A stretch of 64,000 bases of DNA from Brumicola pallidula DSM 14239 = ACAM 615 (GCF_000428905.1 NZ_AUAV01000016.1:1-64000), one strand, 5' to 3'; counted from the stretch's first letter, positions 25,836 to 35,457 are shown. The notes: generated by a model not told the origin, from the letters alone. Translations and numbers: made by a program.

Positions 25836-26960
25836 ATGGCGGAAATACGTCTTAAGTCTTTAGCACATAGCTATAAGTCAAAGCCCACATCACCGGATGA
25901 TTACGCCATTCGAGAAATGAATCATGTTTGGCATCAAGGCGGCGCTTATGCTCTGTTAGGGCCTTCAGGTTGTGGTAAAAGTACCTTATTAAATATTATT
26001 TCCGGCTTACTCGCTCCCTCAAATGGTGACGTGCTATTTGATGGTAAGAAGGTCAACGATATTCCGCCTGAAGAGCGCAATATCGCACAAGTATTTCAGT
26101 TCCCAGTGGTTTACGATTCAATGACTGTTTTTGATAACTTAGCTTTTCCATTGCGAAATATGAAAATATCTGAGGATAAAGTGCACAGTCGAGTGATTGA
26201 AATAGCAGCTGTATTAGAGCTCAGCGATTTACTTAAAAATAAAGCAAAAAACCTCACCGCGGATGAGAAGCAGAAAGTGTCTATGGGCAGGGGTTTAGTT
26301 AGGAGTGATGTATCGGCGATTCTATTTGATGAGCCTCTTACGGTCATCGACCCGCATTTAAAATGGAAACTCAGACGCAAGCTCAAGCAAATACATGAGC
26401 AGTTCAATATCACCATGGTATACGTAACTCACGATCAATTAGAAGCATCTACTTTTGCTGATAAAATAGCGGTTATGTATGGCGGACAAATAGTACAATT
26501 TGGTACCCCCAGAGAGCTTTTCGAAAAACCCAATCATGCCTTTGTCGGTTATTTTATTGGTAGCCCGGGCATGAATTTAATTGAAGTTAAAAAGACCAAA
26601 AGTGGTCTGAAGTTTAACAACACTTTGGTGTCACTTAATCCGGAAATGCAGGTTGCACTAGACCGAGTAAGCACGTCGAATATCAAAATCGGTATAAGGC
26701 CGGAATTTGTGCATGTCTGGGATGATAAAGCAGAGGGTGCGTTTGAGTGCGATGTTCTGCATACAGAAGATTTAGGCACTTATAAAATAATCACTATGAA
26801 GCTAGATGGCGAAGTATTAAAAGTTAGAATACATGAAGACCGAGCGGTGCCCACTAAGAAAGCCTACATTAGTTTTCCTGAGCAATGGCTAAAAGTGTAT
26901 GTAGACGAGTACCTTGTTGACATAGAAGAGCCAGAAGATGAAGAAAAGGAGACAGTCTAA
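25836..26960 (+). CDS. glpT: Glycerol ABC importer ATPase GlpT
   Basis: 374 residues. Walker A GPSGCGKST, Q-loop QVFQFPVVYDSMTVFDNLAFPL, Walker B SAILFDEPLTVID and the switch VYVTHDQLEAST are intact, but the signature motif is NLTADEKQKVSMGRGLV instead of LSGGQQQR. A TOBE domain follows, and the protein ends in an acidic tail (DIEEPEDEEKE). The name follows the GlpSTPQV nomenclature and does not mean the glycerol-3-phosphate antiporter also called GlpT. The stop overlaps the permease start by one base. Confidence 0.9.
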   Translation: MAEIRLKSLAHSYKSKPTSPDDYAIREMNHVWHQGGAYALLGPSGCGKSTLLNIISGLLAPSNGDVLFDGKKVNDIPPEERNIAQVFQFPVVYDSMTVFDNLAFPLRNMKISEDKVHSRVIEIAAVLELSDLLKNKAKNLTADEKQKVSMGRGLVRSDVSAILFDEPLTVIDPHLKWKLRRKLKQIHEQFNITMVYVTHDQLEASTFADKIAVMYGGQIVQFGTPRELFEKPNHAFVGYFIGSPGMNLIEVKKTKSGLKFNNTLVSLNPEMQVALDRVSTSNIKIGIRPEFVHVWDDKAEGAFECDVLHTEDLGTYKIITMKLDGEVLKVRIHEDRAVPTKKAYISFPEQWLKVYVDEYLVDIEEPEDEEKETV

Positions 26961-27829
26961 TGCAACGCAAAGTAAGAGATAACAAAGCGTGGTTTTTAGT
27001 CTTACCGGTATTTATTCTGGTCGCGTTCTCGGCCATCGTACCCATAATGACGGTGGTTAATTATTCGGTTCAAGATATATTTGACCAAAACACGGCCTAT
27101 TTTGTCGGTGCTGAATGGTATCGAGAGATGTTAAGAAACCCTGCTTTACTCGACTCACTAGGTAGACAATTCTTTTTTTCATTCTCGGTCCTCGCTATCG
27201 AAGTACCGTTAGGGATCGCCATCGCCTTGGTAATGCCAACAAAAGGAAGAATGGCGGCAGTATCACTGATCCTTGTTGCTATCCCACTTCTGATACCGTG
27301 GAACGTGGTGGGCACTATCTGGCAGATATTTAGCCGAGCTGACATTGGATTATTTGGTTACGCCGTTAATGCATTAGGTATTGATTACAATTACACCAGC
27401 GACCCCACTGCCGCATGGTTAACCGTATTATTAATGGATGTTTGGCATTGGACACCGTTAATTGCACTTTTGTGTTACTCAGGATTACGTGCAATACCAG
27501 AAGCGTTTTATCAAGCAGCACGTATAGATAGAGCATCAAAATGGGCGATTTTCAGACATATACAATTACCGCGTTTGAAAAGTGTCTTGGTGATTGGTGT
27601 TTTACTGCGGTTTATGGACAGCTTTATGATTTATACCGAACCGTTCGTATTAACCGGTGGAGGTCCAGGTAACTCGACAACCTTCTTAAGCCAAGCATTG
27701 ACTCAAATGGCAATTGGACAATTTGATATAGGTCCTGCGGCTGCGTTCTCCCTCATTTATTATCTCATTGTGCTGCTTGTTTGCTACGCATTCTTCACTG
27801 CAATTAACCAGCTAGACAAAGCCAAATAG
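26960..27829 (+). CDS. glpP: Glycerol ABC importer permease GlpP
   Basis: 289 residues, about six membrane helices. The binding-protein-dependent transport signature (EAA loop) appears as EAFYQAARIDRASKWAIFRHI, with Arg in place of the usual Gly after the Asp. The N-terminal cytoplasmic stretch is short (KVRDNKAWFLVLPVFI). It is the first of two inner-membrane subunits, between the ATPases and the second permease (9-base gap). Confidence 0.92.
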   Translation: MQRKVRDNKAWFLVLPVFILVAFSAIVPIMTVVNYSVQDIFDQNTAYFVGAEWYREMLRNPALLDSLGRQFFFSFSVLAIEVPLGIAIALVMPTKGRMAAVSLILVAIPLLIPWNVVGTIWQIFSRADIGLFGYAVNALGIDYNYTSDPTAAWLTVLLMDVWHWTPLIALLCYSGLRAIPEAFYQAARIDRASKWAIFRHIQLPRLKSVLVIGVLLRFMDSFMIYTEPFVLTGGGPGNSTTFLSQALTQMAIGQFDIGPAAAFSLIYYLIVLLVCYAFFTAINQLDKAK

Positions 27830-27838
27830 GAGCTTGTA

Positions 27839-28645
27839 ATGGATTATAGTATGCGAAAAAAACTCGGCTTGGCACTATATATTGTGTTTTTGTTCATCCC
27901 TATATACTGGTTAGTGATCATGTCCTTCAAAGGAACAGAAGAGATATTGGGAGGCTTAACATTATGGCCTCACGATTTTACTTTTGATAATTATCACACC
28001 ATATTTACCGATTCAACTTGGTACATGGGTTATGTAAATTCAATGATTTATGTGAGCATGAATATGGCCATAACATTAGTTGTTGCCTTACCTGCGGCTT
28101 ATGCATTTAGTCGATACCGGTTTATTGGAGATACACACCTATTCTTCTGGTTACTGAGCAACAGAATGGCACCACCAGCGGTATTTCTGCTGCCGTTCTT
28201 TCAGCTGTATTCATCAGTGGGTTTATTTGATACGCATATCGCGGTGGCGTTAGCGCATTGTCTTTTCACTGTGCCACTAGCGGTATGGATTTTAGAAGGT
28301 TTTATGTCAGGTGTGCCTAGAGAAGTTGATGAAACTGCATATATCGATGGTTATAGCTTTCCCAAGTTCTTTTTGCGCATTTTCCTGCCCATGATCCGCT
28401 CTGGAATTGGTGTAACGGCCTTCTTTTGCTTCATGTTTTCTTGGGTGGAGTTGTTATTTGCAAGAACACTAACATCAGTTGATGCAAAGCCTATTGCGGC
28501 AATTATGACAAGAACAGTTGGAGCAGCTGGAATCGATTGGGGTTTACTTGCAGCGGCAGGTGTGTTGACTATTATTCCAGGCGTTTTAGTTATTTGGTTT
28601 GTGCGTAATCATGTTGCGAAGGGTTTTGCCCTCGGTCGTGTATAA
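27839..28645 (+). CDS. glpQ: Glycerol ABC importer permease GlpQ
   Basis: 268 residues, about six membrane helices, MalG-like permease. The EAA loop reads EVDETAYIDGYSFPKFFLRI and is followed by LPMIRSGIGVTAFFCF. Forms the translocation pore with GlpP. Ribosome site AGGAG upstream of the ATG; followed 20 bases later by the DUF2160 gene. The symbol is by GlpSTPQV convention and is unrelated to the phosphodiesterase GlpQ. Confidence 0.92.
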   Translation: MDYSMRKKLGLALYIVFLFIPIYWLVIMSFKGTEEILGGLTLWPHDFTFDNYHTIFTDSTWYMGYVNSMIYVSMNMAITLVVALPAAYAFSRYRFIGDTHLFFWLLSNRMAPPAVFLLPFFQLYSSVGLFDTHIAVALAHCLFTVPLAVWILEGFMSGVPREVDETAYIDGYSFPKFFLRIFLPMIRSGIGVTAFFCFMFSWVELLFARTLTSVDAKPIAAIMTRTVGAAGIDWGLLAAAGVLTIIPGVLVIWFVRNHVAKGFALGRV

Positions 28646-28665
28646 CAAAATTAAGGATTAATACT

Positions 28666-28938
28666 ATGAATTGGATGGCTTGGACCGGCGTCACTGCCAC
28701 GTTCTTCAGCGTGATTGGATGCATACTAATTTTCATGACTATTTTGGAAATAAAATCGCCCACTCTCGAAAAGAAAGGGTTTTTACCAATCGCAACAACG
28801 AGAGGCGATAAGCTATTTATTAGCTTGATAAGTGCTGCATACATACATTTAGGTTTTTTGGCACTTGTAGACACTGTTTTATGGGTGGCATTGTGCATCT
28901 CTATACTTTGGAGCGCAGTGGTATTTAGGTGGGGTTAA
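28666..28938 (+). CDS. DUF2160-type small membrane protein of the glycerol transporter
   Basis: 90 residues with two or three membrane helices (WMAWTGVTATFFSVIGCILIF; AAYIHLGFLALVDTVLWVAL) and a short cytosolic loop with FLPIATTRGDKLFI. Proteins of this type (DUF2160) occur between glpQ and glpV in GlpSTPQV operons and are probably an accessory subunit. Position here is the same, which strongly supports assigning the whole operon to glycerol uptake. Confidence 0.85.
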   Translation: MNWMAWTGVTATFFSVIGCILIFMTILEIKSPTLEKKGFLPIATTRGDKLFISLISAAYIHLGFLALVDTVLWVALCISILWSAVVFRWG

Positions 28939-29001
28939 TTGCTTTATTAAAAAAAGTAATTAAATACTCTGATAAAAAGAATTTCTCTGATTTAGAGAAT
29001 T

Positions 29002-29048
29002 GGACCTCTTTGATGCGAAGATTCGACGCTTGACAGCAAAGAGAGTCC
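29002..29048 (+). other. Possible RNA stem-loop between DUF2160 and glpV
   Basis: GGACCTCTTTG (29002-29012) can pair with CAAAGAGAGTCC (29037-29048) apart from one bulged A, with a smaller CGAA/TTCG hairpin inside. A GNRA-capped TTGGCGAAAGCCAA stem follows at 29055-29068, and an AATTTCTCTGATTTAGAGAATT stem precedes it. Such structures between operon genes often stabilise or process the mRNA so that the binding protein is made in excess. The same stretch is also open in one frame for about 46 codons, so a decayed coding sequence is an alternative. Confidence 0.35.
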
Positions 29049-29157
29049 TTCACATTGGCGAAAGCCAACACGAATTGCCGAATGAACATGTACTAGCTCA
29101 AAGACTAGCCAAGTTTAGCGGTATAAAAATATAATCTCAATAACAATGGAAATTGAT

Positions 29158-30894
29158 ATGAAATTAAAAATGAAACAGACTACCGCTATATTAGGCACTA
29201 GTTTACTGCTTATGGGGGTATCTTCAGCAGCACTAGCAGACGAACAAGATGATGCTGCCAAAAAATGGGTAACAGACGAATTCTCTGTGTCCACCTTAAC
29301 GCCAGAACAGCAAATGCAAGAGATGATGTGGTTTAAAGAGGCCGCTAAAGAATTCAAAGGAATGTCAATTAACGTTGCATCTGAGACCATTGCAACGCAT
29401 TCGTACGAATCCAAAGTATTGGCACAAGCATTTACGGAGATCACCGGTATTCAAATTACTCATGATCTAATGCAAGAGGGTGTTGTGGTCGAGAAGCTGC
29501 AGACGCAAATGCAATCTGGTCGTAATATATATGATGCTTACATCAATGACTCTGACCTTATTGGTACCCACTTCAGATATGGAAAGGCCGTCGCTATCTC
29601 AGACATGATCGCGAATGAAGCAAAAGGTCTAACCTTGCCTACCCTTGATCTAGAGGATTTTATTGGTTTAGATTTTACTACAGGGCCAGATGGCAAACTC
29701 TATCAACTCCCCGATCAGCAGTTTGCAAATCTGTATTGGTTCAGAGCTGATTGGTTCGAAAGAGAAGACCTTAAAACACAATTTAAAGAAAGTTACGGTT
29801 ACGAGTTAGGTGTTCCTGTAAATTGGTCTGCGTATGAAGATATTGCCGATTTCTTCACTAACCAGGTAAAAACTATTGATGGTGAGCGCGTATATGGTCA
29901 CATGGACTATGGAAAAAAAGACCCGTCCTTAGGATGGCGCTTCACTGATGCCTGGTTCTCAATGGCAGGCGCGGGTGACAAAGGCTTACCTAATGGTTTA
30001 CCTGTTGATGAGTGGGGAATTAGAGTCGACGGTTGCAGACCTGTAGGTTCAAGTGTCTCTCGTGGCGGTGCAACCAACGGTCCAGCTGCCGTCTATGCAA
30101 CGACTAAGTATGTGCAATGGCTAAAAGACTATGCGCCACCGCAAGCCCAAGGAATGACGTTTTCTGAAGCGGGCCCAGTGCCGGCACAAGGCAATGTCGC
30201 TCAACAAATTTTTTGGTATACCGCTTTTACAGCAGGTATGACTGATAAAGGGTTGCCGGTTGTGGATGAAGATGGATTACCAAAATGGAGAATGGCACCG
30301 TCACCTAAAGGTCCTTATTGGGAAGAAGGCATGAAGCTGGGTTATCAAGACACGGGTGCTTGGACTTTTCTTAAGTCTACACCTGAAAAACGTCGGTTAG
30401 CCGCGTGGTTATATGCACAATTTACTGTATCTAAAACCGTTTCATTGAAGAAAACCCTAGTAGGCTTAACGCCAATACGTGAATCTGATATTAATTCACA
30501 AGCAATGACTGACGTAGCCCCACAACTTGGTGGTTTAGTCGAGTTCTATAGAAGCCCTGCGCGCAAGCAATGGACTCCCACTGGCACTAATGTCCCTGAC
30601 TATCCAAAACTAGCACAGTTATGGTGGCAGTATATTGCTGAGGCAGCAAGCGGCGAAAAAACACCTCAAGAGGCACTCGATGGCTTAGCTGCGGCACAAG
30701 ACAAAGTAATGAACCGACTAGAGCGCGCCAATGCACAAGGCGAGTGTGGTCCTAAGTTGAACAAACCAAGAGATCCAAACTACTGGTTGAGTCAACCTGG
30801 TGCACCAAAACCTAAACTGAGCAACGAAAAGCCTCAAGGCGAAACAATTGCTTATAAAGAATTGCTAAAACAGTGGGACGCCGTTCCTAACTAA
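29158..30894 (+). CDS. glpV: Glycerol ABC importer substrate-binding protein GlpV
   Basis: 578 residues from the ATG at 29158 (GGAA upstream); an ATG four codons earlier is possible. A signal peptide (LLLMGVSSAALADEQ) directs it to the periplasm. It is a large extracellular-solute-binding protein of the MalE-like fold (SYESKVLAQAFTEITGI, GRNIYDAYINDSDLIGTHFRYG, later WTFLKSTPEKRRLAAWLYAQF), the size expected for GlpV, which is longer than most sugar-binding proteins. It should bind glycerol and deliver it to GlpPQ. Last gene of the transporter operon. Confidence 0.92.
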   Translation: MKLKMKQTTAILGTSLLLMGVSSAALADEQDDAAKKWVTDEFSVSTLTPEQQMQEMMWFKEAAKEFKGMSINVASETIATHSYESKVLAQAFTEITGIQITHDLMQEGVVVEKLQTQMQSGRNIYDAYINDSDLIGTHFRYGKAVAISDMIANEAKGLTLPTLDLEDFIGLDFTTGPDGKLYQLPDQQFANLYWFRADWFEREDLKTQFKESYGYELGVPVNWSAYEDIADFFTNQVKTIDGERVYGHMDYGKKDPSLGWRFTDAWFSMAGAGDKGLPNGLPVDEWGIRVDGCRPVGSSVSRGGATNGPAAVYATTKYVQWLKDYAPPQAQGMTFSEAGPVPAQGNVAQQIFWYTAFTAGMTDKGLPVVDEDGLPKWRMAPSPKGPYWEEGMKLGYQDTGAWTFLKSTPEKRRLAAWLYAQFTVSKTVSLKKTLVGLTPIRESDINSQAMTDVAPQLGGLVEFYRSPARKQWTPTGTNVPDYPKLAQLWWQYIAEAASGEKTPQEALDGLAAAQDKVMNRLERANAQGECGPKLNKPRDPNYWLSQPGAPKPKLSNEKPQGETIAYKELLKQWDAVPN

Positions 30895-30913
30895 GCAACG
30901 CTTAATCAACAAA

Positions 30914-30956
30914 CTTGCCCGATTTTCCTCAGTCAATGACTTTGAGGACGGGCAAG
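30914..30956 (+). terminator. Stem-loop after glpV
   Basis: CTTGCCCG (30914-30921) pairs with CGGGCAAG (30949-30956), with an inner CCTCA/TGAGG stem. There is no U-rich tail, so it may be an mRNA-protecting or processing hairpin or a weak terminator; the porin gene starts 60 bases later. Confidence 0.5.
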
Positions 30957-31015
30957 CTATGCCCAAAATAAACTTTATTGTGGACAATATTTGTCTACAC
31001 ATAACGGACTAAATC

Positions 31016-32170
31016 ATGAAAAACACATTAAAAAACAGTAATTTTAGCGCTTTTCCCATGAGCAAAGTAGCGTCATTTCTCGGCGCAGCCGGGTTAGTAT
31101 TTTCACCTCTTGCAGTATCAAAAGTAGCATTAGAGTCAAATAACGGATGGGAAACTTCAATTAGTGGAGCAATTCCTATTTTTGTCGTCGCATCGGATCA
31201 TGATGATTCAGAGCAAGCGTTTCGAGTTCAGTCAGGATTCAACCCAGCGAACATCAACTTCCATGTAGTCGCACCAAAAACTGATTCGGGTTTGACAATA
31301 TCGGGTCACTTTCAAGTTGATACCCATTTAAATGGGCCGAATGGTGTACAAAATGGCGGCCTATTTGAAAGCCGCGTTGCCAATATTCAAGTGTCGGGTG
31401 ACTTTGGTACGGTTACCTTAGGCAAAGACTTTGGCGTATTCAATAGCAATGCAATTGGCGATATTGCTAGTCAAGGCGGTGTCGGCTGGTTAGGCGGTGG
31501 AGCAGATACAGGCAATGCAACCGGCGGTCGTATTGGCACCGGTTACGTGTATGCTAATTTCAACCCTCAAATCAAATTCACATCTAACGACATGAATGGG
31601 TTTGTGTATAAACTTGCGCTTATTAACCCAGAAGAACCGCAAGATGCGTCTATTGAAACATCGATGCCCCGTTTTGAGGGCCAAGTCACTTATTCGGGTG
31701 AAAGCTTTAGAGTATGGACCGGTGCATTTCAACAAGCTGTATCGGTAACGGGTGTTCAAGCGTTTGATTACGATATGCGCGGGTTCGATGTTGGTGCTCA
31801 CATTCAAGTCAACGGATTTGGCTTAACAGTAAACTACACCGATACAACAGGTATTGGCGCTGATGGCCTATATGGCGGCTCAATTAATGATGCTGATGTG
31901 GATGCTACCCAATGGTTTGTTGAAGCAGACTATACGCTGGATAAAACCAGATTTGGTATTAGTTATGGTGAGGGCTCTCAAGATAGTCGCGCAGCGGATG
32001 CTTCTATTGGATTGGGTTCAGCAGCTGAGGTTGATAATGAACTAACCATGTTGTTTGTGCATCATCAACTTTCCAAGCAATTTCGACTGGTTGGCGAGTT
32101 GCAGGATTATCAATCTGATGTTCAAAATGACTACAATGCAATCATATTGGGTTTTCAGTTTGATTTTTAA
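31016..32170 (+). CDS. Outer-membrane porin
   Basis: 384 residues with a long signal-peptide region (SFLGAAGLVFSPLAVSKV), then general-porin features: alternating strands, SRVANIQVSGDFGTVTLGKDFGVFNS (loop-3-type region) and a C-terminal FQFDF ending in phenylalanine, the barrel-assembly signal. It is a Gram-negative porin-like trimer-forming channel. Its place right behind glpV suggests it might admit glycerol or polyols through the outer membrane, but that is inference from position alone. Confidence 0.82.
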   Translation: MKNTLKNSNFSAFPMSKVASFLGAAGLVFSPLAVSKVALESNNGWETSISGAIPIFVVASDHDDSEQAFRVQSGFNPANINFHVVAPKTDSGLTISGHFQVDTHLNGPNGVQNGGLFESRVANIQVSGDFGTVTLGKDFGVFNSNAIGDIASQGGVGWLGGGADTGNATGGRIGTGYVYANFNPQIKFTSNDMNGFVYKLALINPEEPQDASIETSMPRFEGQVTYSGESFRVWTGAFQQAVSVTGVQAFDYDMRGFDVGAHIQVNGFGLTVNYTDTTGIGADGLYGGSINDADVDATQWFVEADYTLDKTRFGISYGEGSQDSRAADASIGLGSAAEVDNELTMLFVHHQLSKQFRLVGELQDYQSDVQNDYNAIILGFQFDF

Positions 32171-32175
32171 TTAAT

Positions 32176-32214
32176 GCATTGAACGATCGCATTGAACGAT
32201 CGCATTGAACGATC
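32176..32214. repeat. Three tandem copies of a 13-bp unit
   Basis: GCATTGAACGATC repeats three times without change, right after the porin stop codon. The unit contains a CGATC word, giving partial self-complementarity. No function assigned. Confidence 0.85.
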
Positions 32215-32260
32215 GCTATCGTTAGTTAAACAAGACTATCGTCGAAAGTTGCAATGAAGT

Positions 32261-32290
32261 AAAAGGGAGCGGCGATTGCCGCTTCCTTTT
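32261..32290 (+). terminator. Terminator after the porin gene
   Basis: AAGGGAGCGGC (32263-32273) pairs with GCCGCTTCCTT (32278-32288) across a GATT loop with one mismatch, followed by TTTT-containing sequence. Confidence 0.7.
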
Positions 32291-32419
32291 GCTTTCACTT
32301 CAAAAAACTTATTTTAGTTGTTGACCTTAGAGTGACTCAAAGGTTTACAATTGCGCCAGATATTCTTTAGTAAAGCACAGTAGAAAACGATATGAGTAAC
32401 TTTCGATGAGGAAAGTTTT

Positions 32420-33640
32420 ATGAAAAATGCCAATGCCAATAACAATGACAAAGGCGCAAACAAACAGGCTAGTTTTCAGGCTAACAACACCGCAAAAAAT
32501 CCAGCAACAGTAGGCAGTAAAACTGCAAACCTAAAAAATAACGTCCAAAAAAGAGCACAACATCTCCTCATTATCGACGGCGCAAGTTGTGCGAGTTGTG
32601 TAACGAAAATTGAAAAAACGCTGCGTACACTAAAAGGCGTTAAAAGTGCGGAAATGAATTTTGCCCAGCGAACTGTCATGGTAGTTGGTAATGTGCTGGA
32701 AAGCACTCTAATTTCAGCTATCGAAATAGCCGGTTACAACGCAAAAATTGACACCAGTGAGTCAGAAGAACAAGCGCTAGATGAAAAAGATGAAGCCGAC
32801 GCGCAATATTATAAAAAATTAATACGCGATATGTCGATTGCCCTCTTACTCGGTGTCCCGCTGATGATTTATGGGCTGGTCATAGGCGAGATGACGGTAA
32901 CTACAAGCACCGAAAGGCTGGTGTGGTTCACGATAGGACTATTGACCTTTGGCGTCATGCTGTTTTCGGGGAAGCATTTTTATATTGGCGCGTGGAACTC
33001 ATTTAAAAATCATTCTGCCAACATGGACACCCTAATTGCATCAGGAACAGCCACCGCTTGGTTATATTCAATGGCAGTGGTCGCGGTTCCGGAATTACTT
33101 CCTGAAATGGCACGCCACGTGTACTTTGAGGCGACAGCCATGATCATCGGCTTGATTAACCTAGGCTTGGCACTGGAAGTCAAAGCTCGAGGTAAAACCT
33201 CAGAAGCGATTAAAAGGCTGATTGGTTTGCAGCCTAAAACCGCACGCGTAATCCGAGACGGCAAAGACATCGATATTCCGATTGTAAATGTGCTGTTGAA
33301 TGATTTAATTCGAGTGCGTCCAGGAGAAAAAATATCAGTTGACGGTCTCGTTACTGAGGGACATACCGCTGTAGATGAATCTATGCTGACCGGCGAACCT
33401 ATGCCGGTTGAAAAAGCTAAGGGAGATAAAGTCGTTGCCGGAACAATTAATAAATCAGGTTCGATTGTATTCAAAGCCACACGAGTAGGCAAAGGCACTG
33501 CGTTAGCTTAAATCATCAATATGGTTAAACGAGCACAAAACTCGAAGCCACCTATTGGTCGTTTAGCCGGCATAATTGCGGCCTATTTTGTGCCTGTGAT
33601 TATGATTATTGCAGTGCTAAGTGCACTCGCTTGGTTGAAT
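32420..33640 (+). pseudogene. Truncated copper-type P1B ATPase (copA-like)
   Basis: The open part (to 33511) encodes 363 residues: a Lys/Asn-rich N-terminus, one heavy-metal domain with the CASC metal site ([16 protein letters not shown]), four membrane helices and the actuator domain with TGEPMPVEK. It stops at a TAA (33509-33511) exactly where relatives have Gln (ALA-Q-II). The same frame then continues with recognisable sequence (INMVKRAQNSKPPIGRLAG, then the next helix to SALAWLN) up to 33640. So a C-to-T nonsense change is present, and the rest, including the phosphorylation motif DKTGT and ATP domain, is deleted. The gene cannot make a pump. Confidence 0.88.
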
Positions 33641-33831
33641 TAATACCAGCCATGGGATCCACTAAACGGTGACGTAAAGCTACCTTTCATCGCACGCAGA
33701 GTGGCAATTGCGTAACTTTCAAAATAGCCCGTGGTGTCGCCTTGTGGCTCACCATGTAAATCAAAATACAGTGGCGTACCGTCGTGTTCCGTTAGTGCCG
33801 TCAAACCCAATGACGATGAATGTGAGGGCCA
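33640..33831 (-). pseudogene. Fragment of a transmembrane-anchor-type protein
   Basis: On the - strand, about 63 codons with no start encode ...GLTALTEHDG, PLYFDLHGEPQGDTT, GYFESYAIATL and FSGSHGWY before a stop. The DFHGEP...GYF...HGWYW pattern is that of the C-terminal half of small transmembrane anchor proteins found in copper/heavy-metal resistance regions. It abuts the end of the copA remnant at 33640, so the two fragments meet at a deletion or rearrangement point. No gene was seen from 33841 to 34104. Confidence 0.5.
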
Positions 33832-34104
33832 TGAATTAGCCTAGTTCAACACCAATATTAAATGCTGTGACCCCCGGTGAACATGCTTATGTATGAAAGC
33901 ACAGCACAGCTTCTATATAAAAAGCATATGACGCCTACTAGGAATAATAGGTGGTCGTAACCGCTAAACATGTGTTTTGCGCCAATGTAAATAAAGGGGC
34001 CGATTTCGCATGATATTGTAAGGCTGACTAAGAACGGTATCAGCTTTCACTATATCAGCATGTAACTATTTACAAGCTCATGGATCAATTAAACGTCATG
34101 GATA

Positions 34105-35457
34105 CTAGGCAAATAGTAATTTTTCTTTTTGGGTATAAATCAAGGTGTCGTCTAATGCTTTTGTTAGTTTTTGAATTATTTCATCTATTTGTGAGTGGCT
34201 AATAATTAATGGTGGACAAAGCGCTATTGAATTACCTGCCACGGCTCTGACAATGAGTCCGTGTTCCTGGCAAGCACGTTGGGCGAAAGCACCTACTTTA
34301 CCATCAGCAAACCGCGTGTTCTTTAGTTTGTTTGGCACTAACTCAAGCGCCATTAATAGACCCTTACCGCGTATTTCACCAACAAGAGGATGGTCTACGA
34401 ACTTTTCAAGTTGCTTGCGCAAATAGACGCCTGCTTCGGCTGCTTTCTCAAAAATATGTTCACGTTCGAATATTTCTAAGGTTTTAAGTGCAGCAGCGCA
34501 ACCAACGGGATGGCCAGAGTAGGTGTAACCATGTCCAAAAACCCCATTTGCGCTACTTTGCTCAACCATTGCATCATGCATATAGCCGGGTATGACCGCC
34601 GCACTTATTGGATAGTAAGCCGATGATAGTTGCTTGGCGAAGGTCATAAGGTCAGGTTTAATACCCATAGTCGTGCAGCCAAAATCATTGCCGGTGCGTC
34701 CAAATCCTGTAATTACCTCATCTACCCAAATCAAAATGTCATATTTGCGCAGTATCGTTTGTACCTTCTTATAGTAACCGTCAGGGGGCACAATTACGCC
34801 ACTGGCACCAGTTATTGGTTCAATAATCATGGCTGCTATTGTATCTGGATTTTCGTGGAGAATGAGGCTTTCTAAATTGGCTACAATACGATCTACAAAC
34901 TGAGTTTCAGACTCTCCTTGCAAATGACTTGAAAAATAGTGCGGTGAATCCGTGCGTAGTATGTTTAGCGCATCTATTGGAAGATCGAAATGCCGGTTAT
35001 TTACGGGTAAACTTGTGAGCGCACCTGAAGCGACCGTAACGCCATGATAAGCGCGCTCTCGAGTAATTATTTTACGTTTTTGAGGCTTATTAATAGCATT
35101 AAAATAATACCGTAGAATTTTGTAATGGGTGTCGTTTGCATCACTGCCTGAGGTGCCAAAAAACACGCGGGCATCCTCTATTGGCACCATAGCAGCGAGT
35201 TTGTCGGCCAAAGCTACGCCTGGACTATGGCTTTTACCGCCAAATAAGTGAGAGAACGACAACCTATGTAACTGATTGGTAATAGCAGCAATGAGTTCTT
35301 CATTACCATAGCCAAGTGCAGTGCACCAAAGTCCAGACATCCCCTCAAGGTATTGTTTATTATTTGAATCATAAACATAAACACCTTTGGCTCTCTCAAT
35401 ACACAATTTGTCTTGCTCGGCAAAGTTCGACGTAGGGTAAATCATTGCTGACATCAT
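34105..35457 (-). CDS. Class III omega-aminotransferase
   Basis: 450 residues, fold type I PLP enzyme. Conserved sites: GMSGLWCTALGYGNEEL, FFGTSGSDANDT, RAYHGVTVASGALT, WVDEVITGFGRTG (PLP ring Asp) and LMTFAKQLSSAYYP (Schiff-base Lys). It is closest in pattern to amine:pyruvate / putrescine (SpuC-type) aminotransferases, which transfer a terminal amino group to pyruvate and yield an aldehyde. Last gene of a three-gene operon after the aldehyde dehydrogenase (61-base gap) and the FAH-family gene. Together they could turn an amine into a carboxylate. Confidence 0.88.
   Translation of the reverse strand: MMSAMIYPTSNFAEQDKLCIERAKGVYVYDSNNKQYLEGMSGLWCTALGYGNEELIAAITNQLHRLSFSHLFGGKSHSPGVALADKLAAMVPIEDARVFFGTSGSDANDTHYKILRYYFNAINKPQKRKIITRERAYHGVTVASGALTSLPVNNRHFDLPIDALNILRTDSPHYFSSHLQGESETQFVDRIVANLESLILHENPDTIAAMIIEPITGASGVIVPPDGYYKKVQTILRKYDILIWVDEVITGFGRTGNDFGCTTMGIKPDLMTFAKQLSSAYYPISAAVIPGYMHDAMVEQSSANGVFGHGYTYSGHPVGCAAALKTLEIFEREHIFEKAAEAGVYLRKQLEKFVDHPLVGEIRGKGLLMALELVPNKLKNTRFADGKVGAFAQRACQEHGLIVRAVAGNSIALCPPLIISHSQIDEIIQKLTKALDDTLIYTQKEKLLFA

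Noticed and set aside
29002-29068. tRNA or tRNA fragment
   Set aside because: No T-arm GTTCGAATCC-type consensus, no CCA end and no cloverleaf spacing.
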